Of a DNA stretch of 64,000 bases, positions 22,901 to 33,200 are shown in pieces. The notes beneath the pieces are model-generated. The model had not been told where the DNA came from and did not search any database. It was given only the letters and a program-made list of their open reading frames with translations. The stretch's first letter is position 1. Every line of letters begins with the position of its first letter. Both the position numbers and the translations under genes were made by a program. This DNA is from Agelas oroides (lineage: Eukaryota; Porifera; Demospongiae; Agelasida; Agelasidae), in contig OX422200.1 in the NCBI GenBank assembly GCA_949130485.1, positions 3,084,274-3,148,273 of the forward strand, given 5' to 3'.

Positions 22901-25017
22901 ACACTAAGGGTAAATGTAGTGCCCCATGCACAATTTTTTCACAAATACAACAAACCTGCAGACAAAGGTCTGCTGCTGAAGGGAGGGGCTCCAGCTATGG
23001 CTAGGTCCAGTGGGTGATACCCAAGTGACCCAGCAGATGCGGTCTTAAATCTCAAAGTTGGATCATTGAGACTCTGTGATCGTCTCACAGCTGCGTCTTT
23101 GTCTCTCCTAGCACCCTTGTTGATGACCAGGTCTGAATGGTGGAAATCCTTTTCACTTGGAGTGAGGCTTCCCTTCGCCAGGTCAGGGGGAGATGTGAGA
23201 GACTTAATGAGGCTCTTTCTTGTTGTGAGAGAGGAAGGAGGGTGGTAGCTTGTGGCTGTGTGTGTGTGTCAAAGAGAAAGATACCAAAGGCAAATGATTG
23301 TTGAAGCTTAAAAAAAGGAGATGATGCAGTCTACTTACTTTCCAAGGCTCTCTTGTCTGACTGCACGTTAGGAGGTCTTCTTCCCTCCTGGTCCCCTTCT
23401 TTCTCTTCCTCTTCCACATCACCAGCCAGCTTTGGAAATCTTCCCAAAGACTGTGTGTATGCATTATGTGTATGACAAACGACTGGTATTCACACACCTG
23501 ATAGTTGAGGTTTAAACATATCAGTCCTTGTACTTTGCAGTCCTGTACAGGACACCACACCTTGATGGTCATGATGAGGGTGGGGTAAGAGCGGAAAATA
23601 GCAACAGCCTCCTGGTGTAGGATGGAGAGGAAGCTGTGTCCATTAACGTCCAAGATCTGGTCACCCACCTTAAGGCCATGCTCCTCTGCCAATGATCCCT
23701 TGTCAACACTGCACAGAGAAGAGATATCATGCCAGAGACATATAATATTATGGAATCCAAAGCTACTTCCCTCTCTAGTATGGGCATCAGGGAATGACCC
23801 AATGAATTCATAATCTCTGCTATCACAGTATGGATCAGCAATGGTTTTATAGCACCTTACAGTCAGATCATATTACAAGATGTAGGTATTGCAAGACGTC
23901 TCCTATTATGTTACAACTATAAGGATCCATGGTCAATATTATACCTTGAAATATAGATACCCAGGGAGTATTCACTCCCTCCCCTGATACTGAAGCCGAA
24001 AGGTCTCTGCTTGTCCGCATGAAGGACCACCTTGTGACGATCTGGAGAGGCCAACAGCCGGTCTGCTGCAGTTCGCTCCTCTACCTACCAAGTAGCAAGA
24101 GGAAACATGACCAGGTGACATCTATGTGTCTTAGTGGAACACTCAGACTGTGCCAAAATCATATGATTATTATAGTATTGTGTATGCATGTATATGTATG
24201 ATGGGGGCTTTATACCCAAATTACCATTTCAGTTGGTTCGTTTCTGTCCTCTGCCTCCTGGACTGGATTCCCAGCTGCATCCACCCTGTAAATTTAATAT
24301 ATCAAGCAAACACTGAAAAATTTATTTAGGTATTACTGGTATGTATATGATCAGCCATAGCTAATTTAGATGGTATCTTGATAATACTGCCAACTATGCT
24401 TACCAGACAAACACATTTCTGCTCAGCTTGCGCCCAGGAATTCTTCCCACACTTTTGACTGTAATCCTGAGGTCATCGTGGGACTTTAACACCAGTACTG
24501 CCGAACTGTGTGTGATACGCTCAAAGCTAATCCCATTCACATTCAAGATCTGATCTCCAACCATCAGTCTGCTTTTCTCTGCCAGTGAGAAGGAATCCAC
24601 ATGCGATATGTAGATACCCAGGTTATGCTCCCTACCTCCACGAATGGTGAAGCCCAGTGGTGTACCCTGGGGTCTCAATAGGCTGACTGTTCTGATGCTA
24701 GAATTCTCCTGACTGGATGTAAATGGAACTGCAGGTCTGAGGGGGTGAGCCATTCTGCTGTAGGGTGCAAGGCTGTCAAATTTTTTCTGGTCATGCTGTG
24801 GAATGAGATCCCTGATGAACGGCAACAAATCCAGCTTTTCTGGAGTGTCGAGGCATGAATTCAGAGCTAACATGAGCTTTGCAACACTCTTGTAAGTGTT
24901 GTACTCCTTTAGAGAGTAAAAGAGGTAGTCCTTATCGCCCGGTGTAAGAAGCTGTTCCACACTTCGATAGAACTCCTGTACTTTCACTTTCTTCTCAATG
25001 TCCCTTCGCAATGTCAT
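19934..25017 (-). CDS. WHRN: Whirlin-like PDZ scaffold (HNN-PDZ-PDZ-HNN-PDZ)
   Basis: Fourteen exons read 5' to 3' on minus: 25017-24404, 24285-24225, 24084-23945, 23708-23561, 23450-23339, 23255-22956, 22829-22519, 22365-22238, 22140-22118, 21886-21731, 21121-21004, 20925-20768, 20382-20285, 20065-19934 (2499 nt, 832 aa; phases agree at every junction). Order: harmonin-N-like domain 1 (about aa 10-95), PDZ1 (about 109-200; LGFTIRGG, VGDQILNVNG), PDZ2 (about 241-322; FGFSIRGG), linker, harmonin-N-like domain 2 (about 535-605), Pro/Ser linker, PDZ3 to the C-terminus (LIIEGG, EIVEVDG). This exact order is that of vertebrate whirlin (907 aa in human), which organises stereocilia, ciliary and synaptic complexes by binding C-terminal peptides. 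The start follows CAG|G immediately before ATG, so a 5' noncoding exon is probable. The 23-nt exon is inferred from phase and splice sites only. Confidence 0.87.
19976..19981 (+). promoter_or_regulatory. Candidate poly(A) signal ATTAAA for the PARP14-like gene
   Basis: ATTAAA lies 401 nt after the PARP stop codon, and I saw no AATAAA between them. It falls inside the last coding exon of the convergent whirlin-like gene, so if used the two transcripts overlap tail to tail. Confidence 0.4.
20130..20209. mobile_element. TAGCCTC foldback MITE in the last whirlin intron
   Basis: An 80-bp near-perfect hairpin, TAGCCTCATTCCCAGGCC and its inverse. The inverted symmetry extends outward through ATTAATG/CATTAAT to about 20121-20217. 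Confidence 0.75.
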
Positions 25018-25296
25018 CCTGAGTGGGCCAAAGATGCATATAGGTCACTAGCATGCACATACTTGTTCCCAGGCTGCTCCTACCTCAACTTTTAATCTGG
25101 CTTGTTTGTACCTACTGCTGTACAGCTAGAGGTGGTGTAATTAGGCTAGAAACACATATCTGTTTGGCATCAGCAATGCCAAAAACAAGTCATGAATTTA
25201 GCAAATACTTTAAACCACATATAAGACATTTGAACAGTATTCATGGCAGGAGATTTAATTGGTCAACCACACAAGCAAAGTCTGTACTCGTAAATC

Positions 25297-25366
25297 CTGT
25301 TACCTAGGTGACATAAAAGAATGTTGCTCATAATTTAGTTCCAAAGTGGTGTTGCCTAGGTAACAG
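25297..25366. repeat. Inverted repeat hairpin
   Basis: CTGTTACCTAGGTGAC pairs with GTTGCCTAGGTAACAG across about 38 bp. It may be a small MITE. Confidence 0.5.
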
Positions 25367-25382
25367 GTTGTATAAGAGTTAT

Positions 25383-25466
25383 ATTCCTCCCTGGGGGGTG
25401 GCCTTGTACAGTGGTATTTGCTATGCCTGTGACACCAACATATGTAAAACAACCCCCAGGGAGGGA
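25383..25466. repeat. Inverted repeat hairpin
   Basis: ATTCCTCCCTGGGGGGTGG pairs with ACCCCCAGGGAGGGAT over a loop of about 50 bp, adjacent to the preceding hairpin. Confidence 0.5.
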
Positions 25467-26555
25467 TAACATATTGACTTCACCTGAAACCACAGCAGAT
25501 CTCAGGCTAGAGTTAGCAATTTGCTATACATGTGACCCTGTAAGCTTTGGGATACAGTTGAGAAATGTACACAAAATGAGGATCTGTAGCTAAATCAAAA
25601 TCAGTAATCTACATAACTTTTAGTCGAAACAGTGTGATACACTGATGTGTGAAGCCATGCAGAGCATGTGAATATGCTTACTTGCTTCTTAGCATATGCA
25701 GCAGTCAACACTGATGCAGCAGGTACTTTGCTCATGTTCTCGTCAACACATGACAGCAGCCATGCATAAAAGTCTATGAGACACACCATAAGTTATCCAC
25801 ATACAAGAGGGTGTGAATAAATCCCAATCAGGGTTCAGACTCTTGGTGTTTTCAAATAGGAAATGGACCAGTGAGATTACAAAGAGAGGCATTGGACAAT
25901 TCTTCAGATTGCTGCCAAGCCACAATAGCAAAACACCGCTGGGTGGAGTTTCACAGATGTTCAGGTTGCATACAGAGCCCACATATTACATATTCCATTT
26001 TAACTATGCACAGAACAGTACCTAATGCGTATTGTGTCTTTGCCTTCTGGTTCTGAAGCAGTCAATGATTGGGATTTATTCATGTGTCAATGATTCTTTG
26101 TAGTCCAACAAACCCAGACCTCTCCAGTAGAGGACCTCTGATAGAAAGCTTATTTGGAACGCCATGTGGAACACAATCAATTATGATATTGGCAGCACCA
26201 ATCTATTGTGAGTTCTGTGTCTCTAAATATATAACCAGTCAAACCAGTACAAGCTCTGTGGTTGCCAAAAAGTAACTAGGTTTTTGCTGAAGAATATTTG
26301 CAACAGAAAAATATGTGCTATTCACCAGATCTCCCACTTTAATAAATAGCACAGGTCTTGCTTTACTAGACTACTTCATTCCATGGTATACTCACCTCCT
26401 AGGACGAATTAATCTGAGCAGTCCAGCAATAAAAAAAAGATCGCCACTTCGAAAAAGGAGGCGGGTCTTGTAAACTCTCTGCGTTCTGGGTGTGGCTCGA
26501 AGTACATGACACTGCACTTTGACGCACGAGCCACGCCCATTTTCTTGCTCGAAGC

Positions 26556-29500
26556 ATGATGAAGACGGTTACTTTCTGTTTGATTGCAGTAGCGGGACTG
26601 CAGCTCTGCGAGGCAGCCGAATGTCATGGAAAAGTAAGCAGCCACAGCAGTATAGGGAGCACTCTTTTGCCACAAATAATCTCATTGAGATATTCTCTCG
26701 AGAGCCATAATCATGAAGCTTTTCTGTATGTAGTTTAGTACCATAAGTCGGCTACATTTTTGTTAGTACTGTCATTCTCTCCTCCTTCTCCTTCTTCTCC
26801 TTCTTCTCTTCCTTTCTCCTTCTCTTTCTCCTTCTTTTCCTCCTCTTCTTCCTTCCTTTTTATTTCTTTTTTCCAGCCCAGCCCTGATGCCAAGCCAAAC
26901 CTTAATCCCATCCAAACGTCTCCCCCTGTGTTTGTGAAGAGTACTAAGAATGGCAAGCTCTACACTGTTGGAGATGAGGACGATTTGATTTACCTGGTGC
27001 ATGTCTGGGGTAGGTTTTGTTCCCTGTATACCTTTGTCACATTTGCACCTGTCTGGGCTTGTAAATAGGCCAGGCTGCACTTGTAAGGTGCCCTTCTGCT
27101 GTGTGTCTGGGATCCAAATTACCATGACCAGTAAGAGAATAGGCAGATTACGATACTCTCTTGTCACTCGCTAAAGTACCTGGATATCGGGTTAACACCT
27201 AGCATTACCAGATAATCTAGAAGGTCACCTTTTAGCTTGCCATTGTTTGTGTTACTTTACAACTCAGTTACTGACCCTTACAAGAAATGTGTTGTAGATT
27301 TTCTGTGAGCGCACCACTCCTCCCAACGTCCAAAAGTTGTGGTGAAGGCCTGGAAACAAAGTTACCGTGGGAGTAGATATCTGGCTTTAATTTCCCATTC
27401 TCTCCAAACTCCCATCGGCATTCTCACTTAAATCATGTTATTGTGTGTTAGGATATTCAATGAACAACGAACCTTTGACTATCGTGGTGGTTGGCAAAAA
27501 TCACACATGAAGAAGATTACCAGAGTGTGATCAAAACAGAACTTGCCACTTATGAATGCTCTTTTTTCCTTCTCACGCAGGTTCTGCCTATGAGATGGGG
27601 TATGCCCATGGAGAACTGATGAGTGAGCGAGCACAGGGCATGGTTAATGATGTCTGGAACTACCTGGAAGAACAAGTGGTGGGTTCAGAATCACCAGTAC
27701 CCCCTTGTTCTTCCTCAGATATATCAAATTAATTTTAGAACTAGTCATTTGTAGGCATAATAATCTGAATAGTAAGCCGTCTAAATTTAGACGCACTCTC
27801 TTCATGGTGGATAAATAGAGTCTGCTAACTGTTTCTGTTGGCTCCTTGAAGATAGAGAGCAGAATTCCTCCCAAAAGTAGCGCAAAAAAAGGGTGGCAGA
27901 GCTGCTGCCAACTTATCTTGTTCTGTGTGTTGCAAGTCCTACGTATCCATAACATTTATCTTGTTCTGTGTGTTGCAAACTGCAGGAGAAGGCCATCAAT
28001 GGGACTGTGTCGATATTCCCAAAGTGGTTCCTGAAAGATGTTTCTAATCTGGGGTGAGTGGGATTGTGTGTGGCCACATCTGCTTATACACACATTTAGT
28101 CTGTTTCTAGGCTCTCCCTCTTCTGGGAGTTGGAACACCTTGAATGGCTTACACAAGTACTTCCGATCACCACCATCATCAAAGTACTGCGTGTATTGTA
28201 GGACATGAACTACTTACATGTCTAATGTCAAGCAATCAGCTTGTAGTTGGCTCCCAAAGCAAATGTATGGTCATAACAGTCGATATGATTTACATGTGTG
28301 TCTAGCTATAACACCAAATGTATAGGAGTCTACAATGTCTTGTTCCCTCCCTCCCTCACCTTCCTCCCTCCCTCACCTTCCTCCCCACCTCACCTTCCTC
28401 CCCACCTCACCTTCCTCCCCACCTCACCTTCCTCCCTCCCTCACCCTCACCTTCCTCCCACCTCACCCTCACCTTCCTCCCTCCCTCACCTTCCTCCCTC
28501 CCTCACCTTCCTCTCCACCTCACCTTCCTCCCCACCTCACCTTCCTCCCTCCCTCACCCTCACCTTCCTCCCACCTCACCCTCACCTTCCTCCCTCCCTC
28601 ACCTTCCTCCCTCCCTCACCTTCCTCTCCACCTCACCTTCCTCCCCACCTCACCTTCCTCCCTCCCTCACCCTCACCTTCCTCCCACCTCACCCTCACCT
28701 TCCTCCCTCCCTCACCTTCCTCCCTCCCTCACCTTCCTCTCCACCTCACCTTCCTTCCCACCTCACCTTCCTCCCCACCTCACCCTCACCTTCCTCCCCA
28801 CCTCACCCTCACCTTCCTCCTCACCTCACCTTCCTCCCCACCTCACCTTCCTCCCCACCTCACCTTCCTCCTCACCTCACCTTCCTCCCCACCTCACCTT
28901 CCTTCCCACCTCACTCCCTTCACCCGCTCTCCCCCACCCAGTTTGGATTTGGCCCTGGACCTGGAGATTGCAGTGACAGAGCTCTACACTGGTTCATATT
29001 TCCTGGAAGAGATCCAAGGATTAGCAGATGCAACTGGCATTAACTACAAGGTAAAGACTTAAAAGACTCTCTTTCCTGGCCTTTCCCTAGCTAGGGATGA
29101 ATTACTTCTGGGTCTTGCTTTCAAGTTGAGGTAGTAAGCTTAGCCTCATCCCCAGGCACCTCCCAGGCCTGGGGATGAGGCTAGTAGTAACTAGTCTCAT
29201 TCCCAGTCCCTCAGTACAGTACACACACCTTGCTGAAAGTATGGGAATGAGACTAGTAGCAAACTGGTGCTACAGTATCTCAGTTTATAGAGCATTGACC
29301 TTGTACCTAATAGAGCAGCTACAGATGAGGGAGGACACAATCACGTGAGAGCAACAATTATCTGACATTTCAAGGCCAAGAAATGTGGATGCAAACTAAA
29401 CCAATGGCTCTGTGGACAAAGTTGCGATGAGTACAAAGGGCATGCATGGTTTTCAACAGAGCTGAAGATGTGTGGCAGTTAAACCAATTTTGACTAGCCA

Positions 29501-30192
29501 TATATGGCCACAGCTTAGTTGAAACCCCATGTGCCTGTTGTGAGTTAATCCATAGAGCAGTACTTGTAGCTTGCCCCCATGATTCTTCCCCGTGAAATGT
29601 TATCAGAACACACTCATTGTCACTACGACATGACGTCATGTCACCGGCCCTCCTCTGGAGCAACAAAGTTTCTTTTTTATCTTCATTTCAAAAGCGCAAA
29701 ACAGTAAATTTTGTAAATGACGTACTGGTATACCTTACTTGAGGAGTATTTCCCAGAGAGTAGGTGTATGGATGGTAACACCTCTGTCAAATTTATGAAT
29801 ATATTTTTCCCACAATGAAATTAAACATAGCTTCTTTGTTAACATGTACCACAGCACTATAATGGTACACAGGTTTGTACTTTTCAATAATGTTAATAAT
29901 TCAGCAACTGGTGCATCGACTAAGTCACAGTGTCTCCCATTTTGTTTCAACAGAAAATCCAGCGCATTCACTTGATTGGAGAGCTGACGTGAGTGTTTCC
30001 AAGGGAACATGCATGAATATTGACAGCTGCCTACACACACATGCATCCACACTCACATGCCACCCTCACTCGTTACCCATTCTTCCTCCTCCCACACGGC
30101 CTGGAAATGAGGCTAATGCCACCCACACACATTTATTCTTTCTCTCACACACACACACGCACACGCACACACACACACACATGCACACACGT

Positions 30193-30231
<39 letters not shown>

Positions 30232-33200
30232 CACACACACACACATGCACACACACACACACACACACACACAGCAAGGGCCAGTGCTCCATGTTTGGTG
30301 CCAATGGCAGTGCCACTGCAGACGGAGGGCTCTTACAGCTGCGGGCCCTGGACTGGAACATTGATGGTAAATTAACCTAGTCTCGTTCCCAGACTGTCTC
30401 CTCTCACAAGGAAAAATGGTCTGGTGAACCAAGTCAAGTTTCTTGGATGCTTTTGCGACAGTGTAACCTAGCAACATTCAAACATTTTGCACCAAACACA
30501 CTTGAAAAGGGTACGGATACTCGAGTAGAAATAAAAATTTTTACTGCTGTAAGGAAAGTTCGATGTAATAATTACCGCTCTCGCAATCCCATTGGTCCTT
30601 ACCACTTTTTGGGAATAGTCCCAAGAAATTCAACTTCATTCACCAGATCATTTCTTGCTTGGAGGTGCACGCAGGCTGGGCACGAGACTAGACACTTACA
30701 CTCCCAGTCTTCATTGCTTGTAGTATGAGAAGTGACAAAAGCTGAAGGCATGAAGGAACAAGGTCTTCGCTGCTTTGCTCTGCTAGGAACGCTTCATGGT
30801 ACCTACTCTTCTCCTGAATTGTAACACTAATTAGTTCAGCTGCATAATTGGATTAACAAAAATTCCAAGAATTGAATTTCTTCCATTAGATCTACCATTC
30901 TATTAGTGTTTATGGTTAACCGATACTTTACTTGTCAGGCCCCTTCAGGAACTATCCCCAGATTACAGTCTACCACCCCAAGGAACAAGGACACGCCTTT
31001 GCCAACGTTGGGTGGACTGGGTGGATTGGGTCCATCACTGGTACGTAACATGATTGTGTTGCCATAGTAACCAGCTAAGAAGCACATCAATACAACCTCA
31101 TTTGCCAGGTCACTCCCAGTCTTGTAGCCGTGTATAAAAATCAGAAACCTAGGAGTGGTCTGGGAACAAGGCTAGCATAGCAAAACCTCTACCTGTATAA
31201 CCTATACAATCTTATCCATGCAGGCATCTCATCAAAGAAAATGGCCATCTCTGAGATTGGAGTGTCTTTTCCAGACGATTCTTTTGGCAAAGAGTCGAGA
31301 TTTGGAATACCTTTCACCGTGAGTGTATCTGATTAGCTCAAGTTTGGCCAAAACTTGTAATTTTTCTTAGCTATGTAACTAGAGGTGCTCAGTGAGGCAA
31401 TTACCAACTCATCTTTGTGCTAGTTTTTCTACTACAAAGCTAGACTTCTGCCCATCCCACTGGGGCTAGACTTCTGCCCATCCCACTGGGGCTAGACTTC
31501 TGCCCATCCCACTGGGGCTAGACTTCTGCCCGTCCCACTGGGGCTAGACTTCTGCCCGTCCCACTGGGGCTAGACTTCTGCCCGTCCCACTGGGGCTAGA
31601 CTTCTGCCCGTCCCACTGGGGCTAGACTTCTGCCCGTCCCACTGGGGCTAGACTTCTGCCCGTCCCACTGGGGCTAGACTTCTGCCCGTCCCACTGGGGC
31701 TAGACTTCTGCCCGTCCCACTGGGGCTAGACTTCTGCCCGTCCCACTGGGGCTAGACTTCTGCCCATCCCACTGGGGCTAGACTTCTGCCCGTCCCACTG
31801 GGGCTAGACTTCTGCCCATCCCACTGGGGCTAGACTTCTGCCCGTCCCACTGGGGCTAGACTTCTGCCCATCCCACTGGGGCTAGACTTCTGCCCATCCC
31901 ACTGGGGCTAGACTTCTGCCCGTCCCATTTTAGGTGGGTTTCTGTGGTTCTAGCAGTTTAGCTACAGTGTACTGTAGACTGTAGCTTCATGCAATTGCAG
32001 GCTGCACGCAGCAGTCGTCTCACGTACATGCATTATGCATATTTTGTCATGAACCATGTATTTCATGCTGCACATATTTTGCTGTGGTGTACTCTTCATC
32101 AAAGGGTACAGCTTATGAGACTATATACATTTTTCAAGAAATTCACAGGAAACGTACCCCCCAGATCGCCTACAAGGTGAGGCCTCCACTTCCCTCATCA
32201 TTCGTTTTTATAGAAACATCACTGCATCCCCTCCCACCTCCACCCTCTCTGTCCCAAAACTGGGTATGGCCAAAGATCAAGGTACCCAATCACCAGCAAG
32301 CCAAAAACCTTCTCCCATACCGCAACATGACCACACCCTGAAGTGTAAACGATCTTGTATAGCCAGTGAATGTCTTCTCTCCTGCTTCTCTTCTGAAGAC
32401 TCTCACTGATATTTGCTCGCCTGTGCCAGGCCCTTTAGACTTAGCAAGGTGCTTCTTCTGAAAACTCTGCAGGGCATTTGGCTGCCTGTGTCAAGGCTTT
32501 CTTTTGCATCCAGCTAATTGCAACAAAGCATCTCTTCATCTTCTCTTGTGCCCTCTCTTTAGCAAACTGTGCATTGCTTGTGCCAAGACTTCTGTTTGTC
32601 TTCATAAACCCTAGCGGAACTCTACCATCTGTATGGTGTTTAACTACCTATATACCATAGCGCTTTTTCATCGTGACTACATAATATGATTAGAGAAAAT
32701 TTGTGCAATTCATTAACTAATGAGCATTATGTGGTAATACATTGTGATTCTTCTCCTCCCACCAACTCACACATCCACCTCTCTTGTTCTCTGCAGTATC
32801 TCCTCCGTGATATTCTCCAGTTTGACAGCTCCCTCCAGGCAGCCATGGAGAGGATCTCAACTGCTCACCGGACGTGTGACCTCATCCTGGGAGTGGGGGA
32901 TGGGAAGGTGGGGAGTGGAAAGGGCAGGAGAGGGGGAGGGAGTGAGAAGCTAGGTGGGAGATGGAAGTTGCACAGGAAAGGGGAGGGAGAGAGGAGAGGA
33001 AGAGGAGGGGGTTGGCAATATGGAGATAGGAGTTTGGGCATGGGAATATGAGTATGGAATGTGGGAACAGGAATGTGAGCATGGGAATGTGGGAACAGGA
33101 ATGTGGCCATGGGAATGTGGGAACAGGAATGTGAGCATGGGAATGTGGGAACAGGAATGTGAGCATGGGAATGTATGGGAACAGGAAAGTGAGCATGGGA

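Larger units (their letters stand above)
25018..26555. promoter_or_regulatory. Divergent intergenic region between whirlin-like and C45 genes
   Basis: About 1.5 kb between the two start codons, which face away from each other, so it should hold both promoters. It contains two small hairpins (25297-25366 and 25383-25466) but no motif I can assign to a specific factor. Confidence 0.4.

Noticed and set aside
25686-25739. Candidate first whirlin exon on minus (MSKVPAAS..., followed by GTAAGC)
   Set aside because: It ends on a codon boundary, while the exon starting near 25018 would need two carried bases; joining breaks the frame. It could still be noncoding or belong to an alternative transcript.
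28298-29062. Three overlapping Ser/Pro/Leu-rich open frames of more than 200 codons
   Set aside because: Generated by the C/T-rich minisatellite; only the 28942-29050 segment is a real exon, in one frame.
31439-31927. Possible CRISPR-like array
   Set aside because: Units abut with no unique spacers, and the window is clearly from an intron-bearing animal genome.
32084-32341. Possible extra C45 exon ([10 protein letters not shown] followed by GTGAGG)
   Set aside because: The exons on both sides already join in phase 0 and give the expected continuous family sequence (GIPFT then YLLRDIL).
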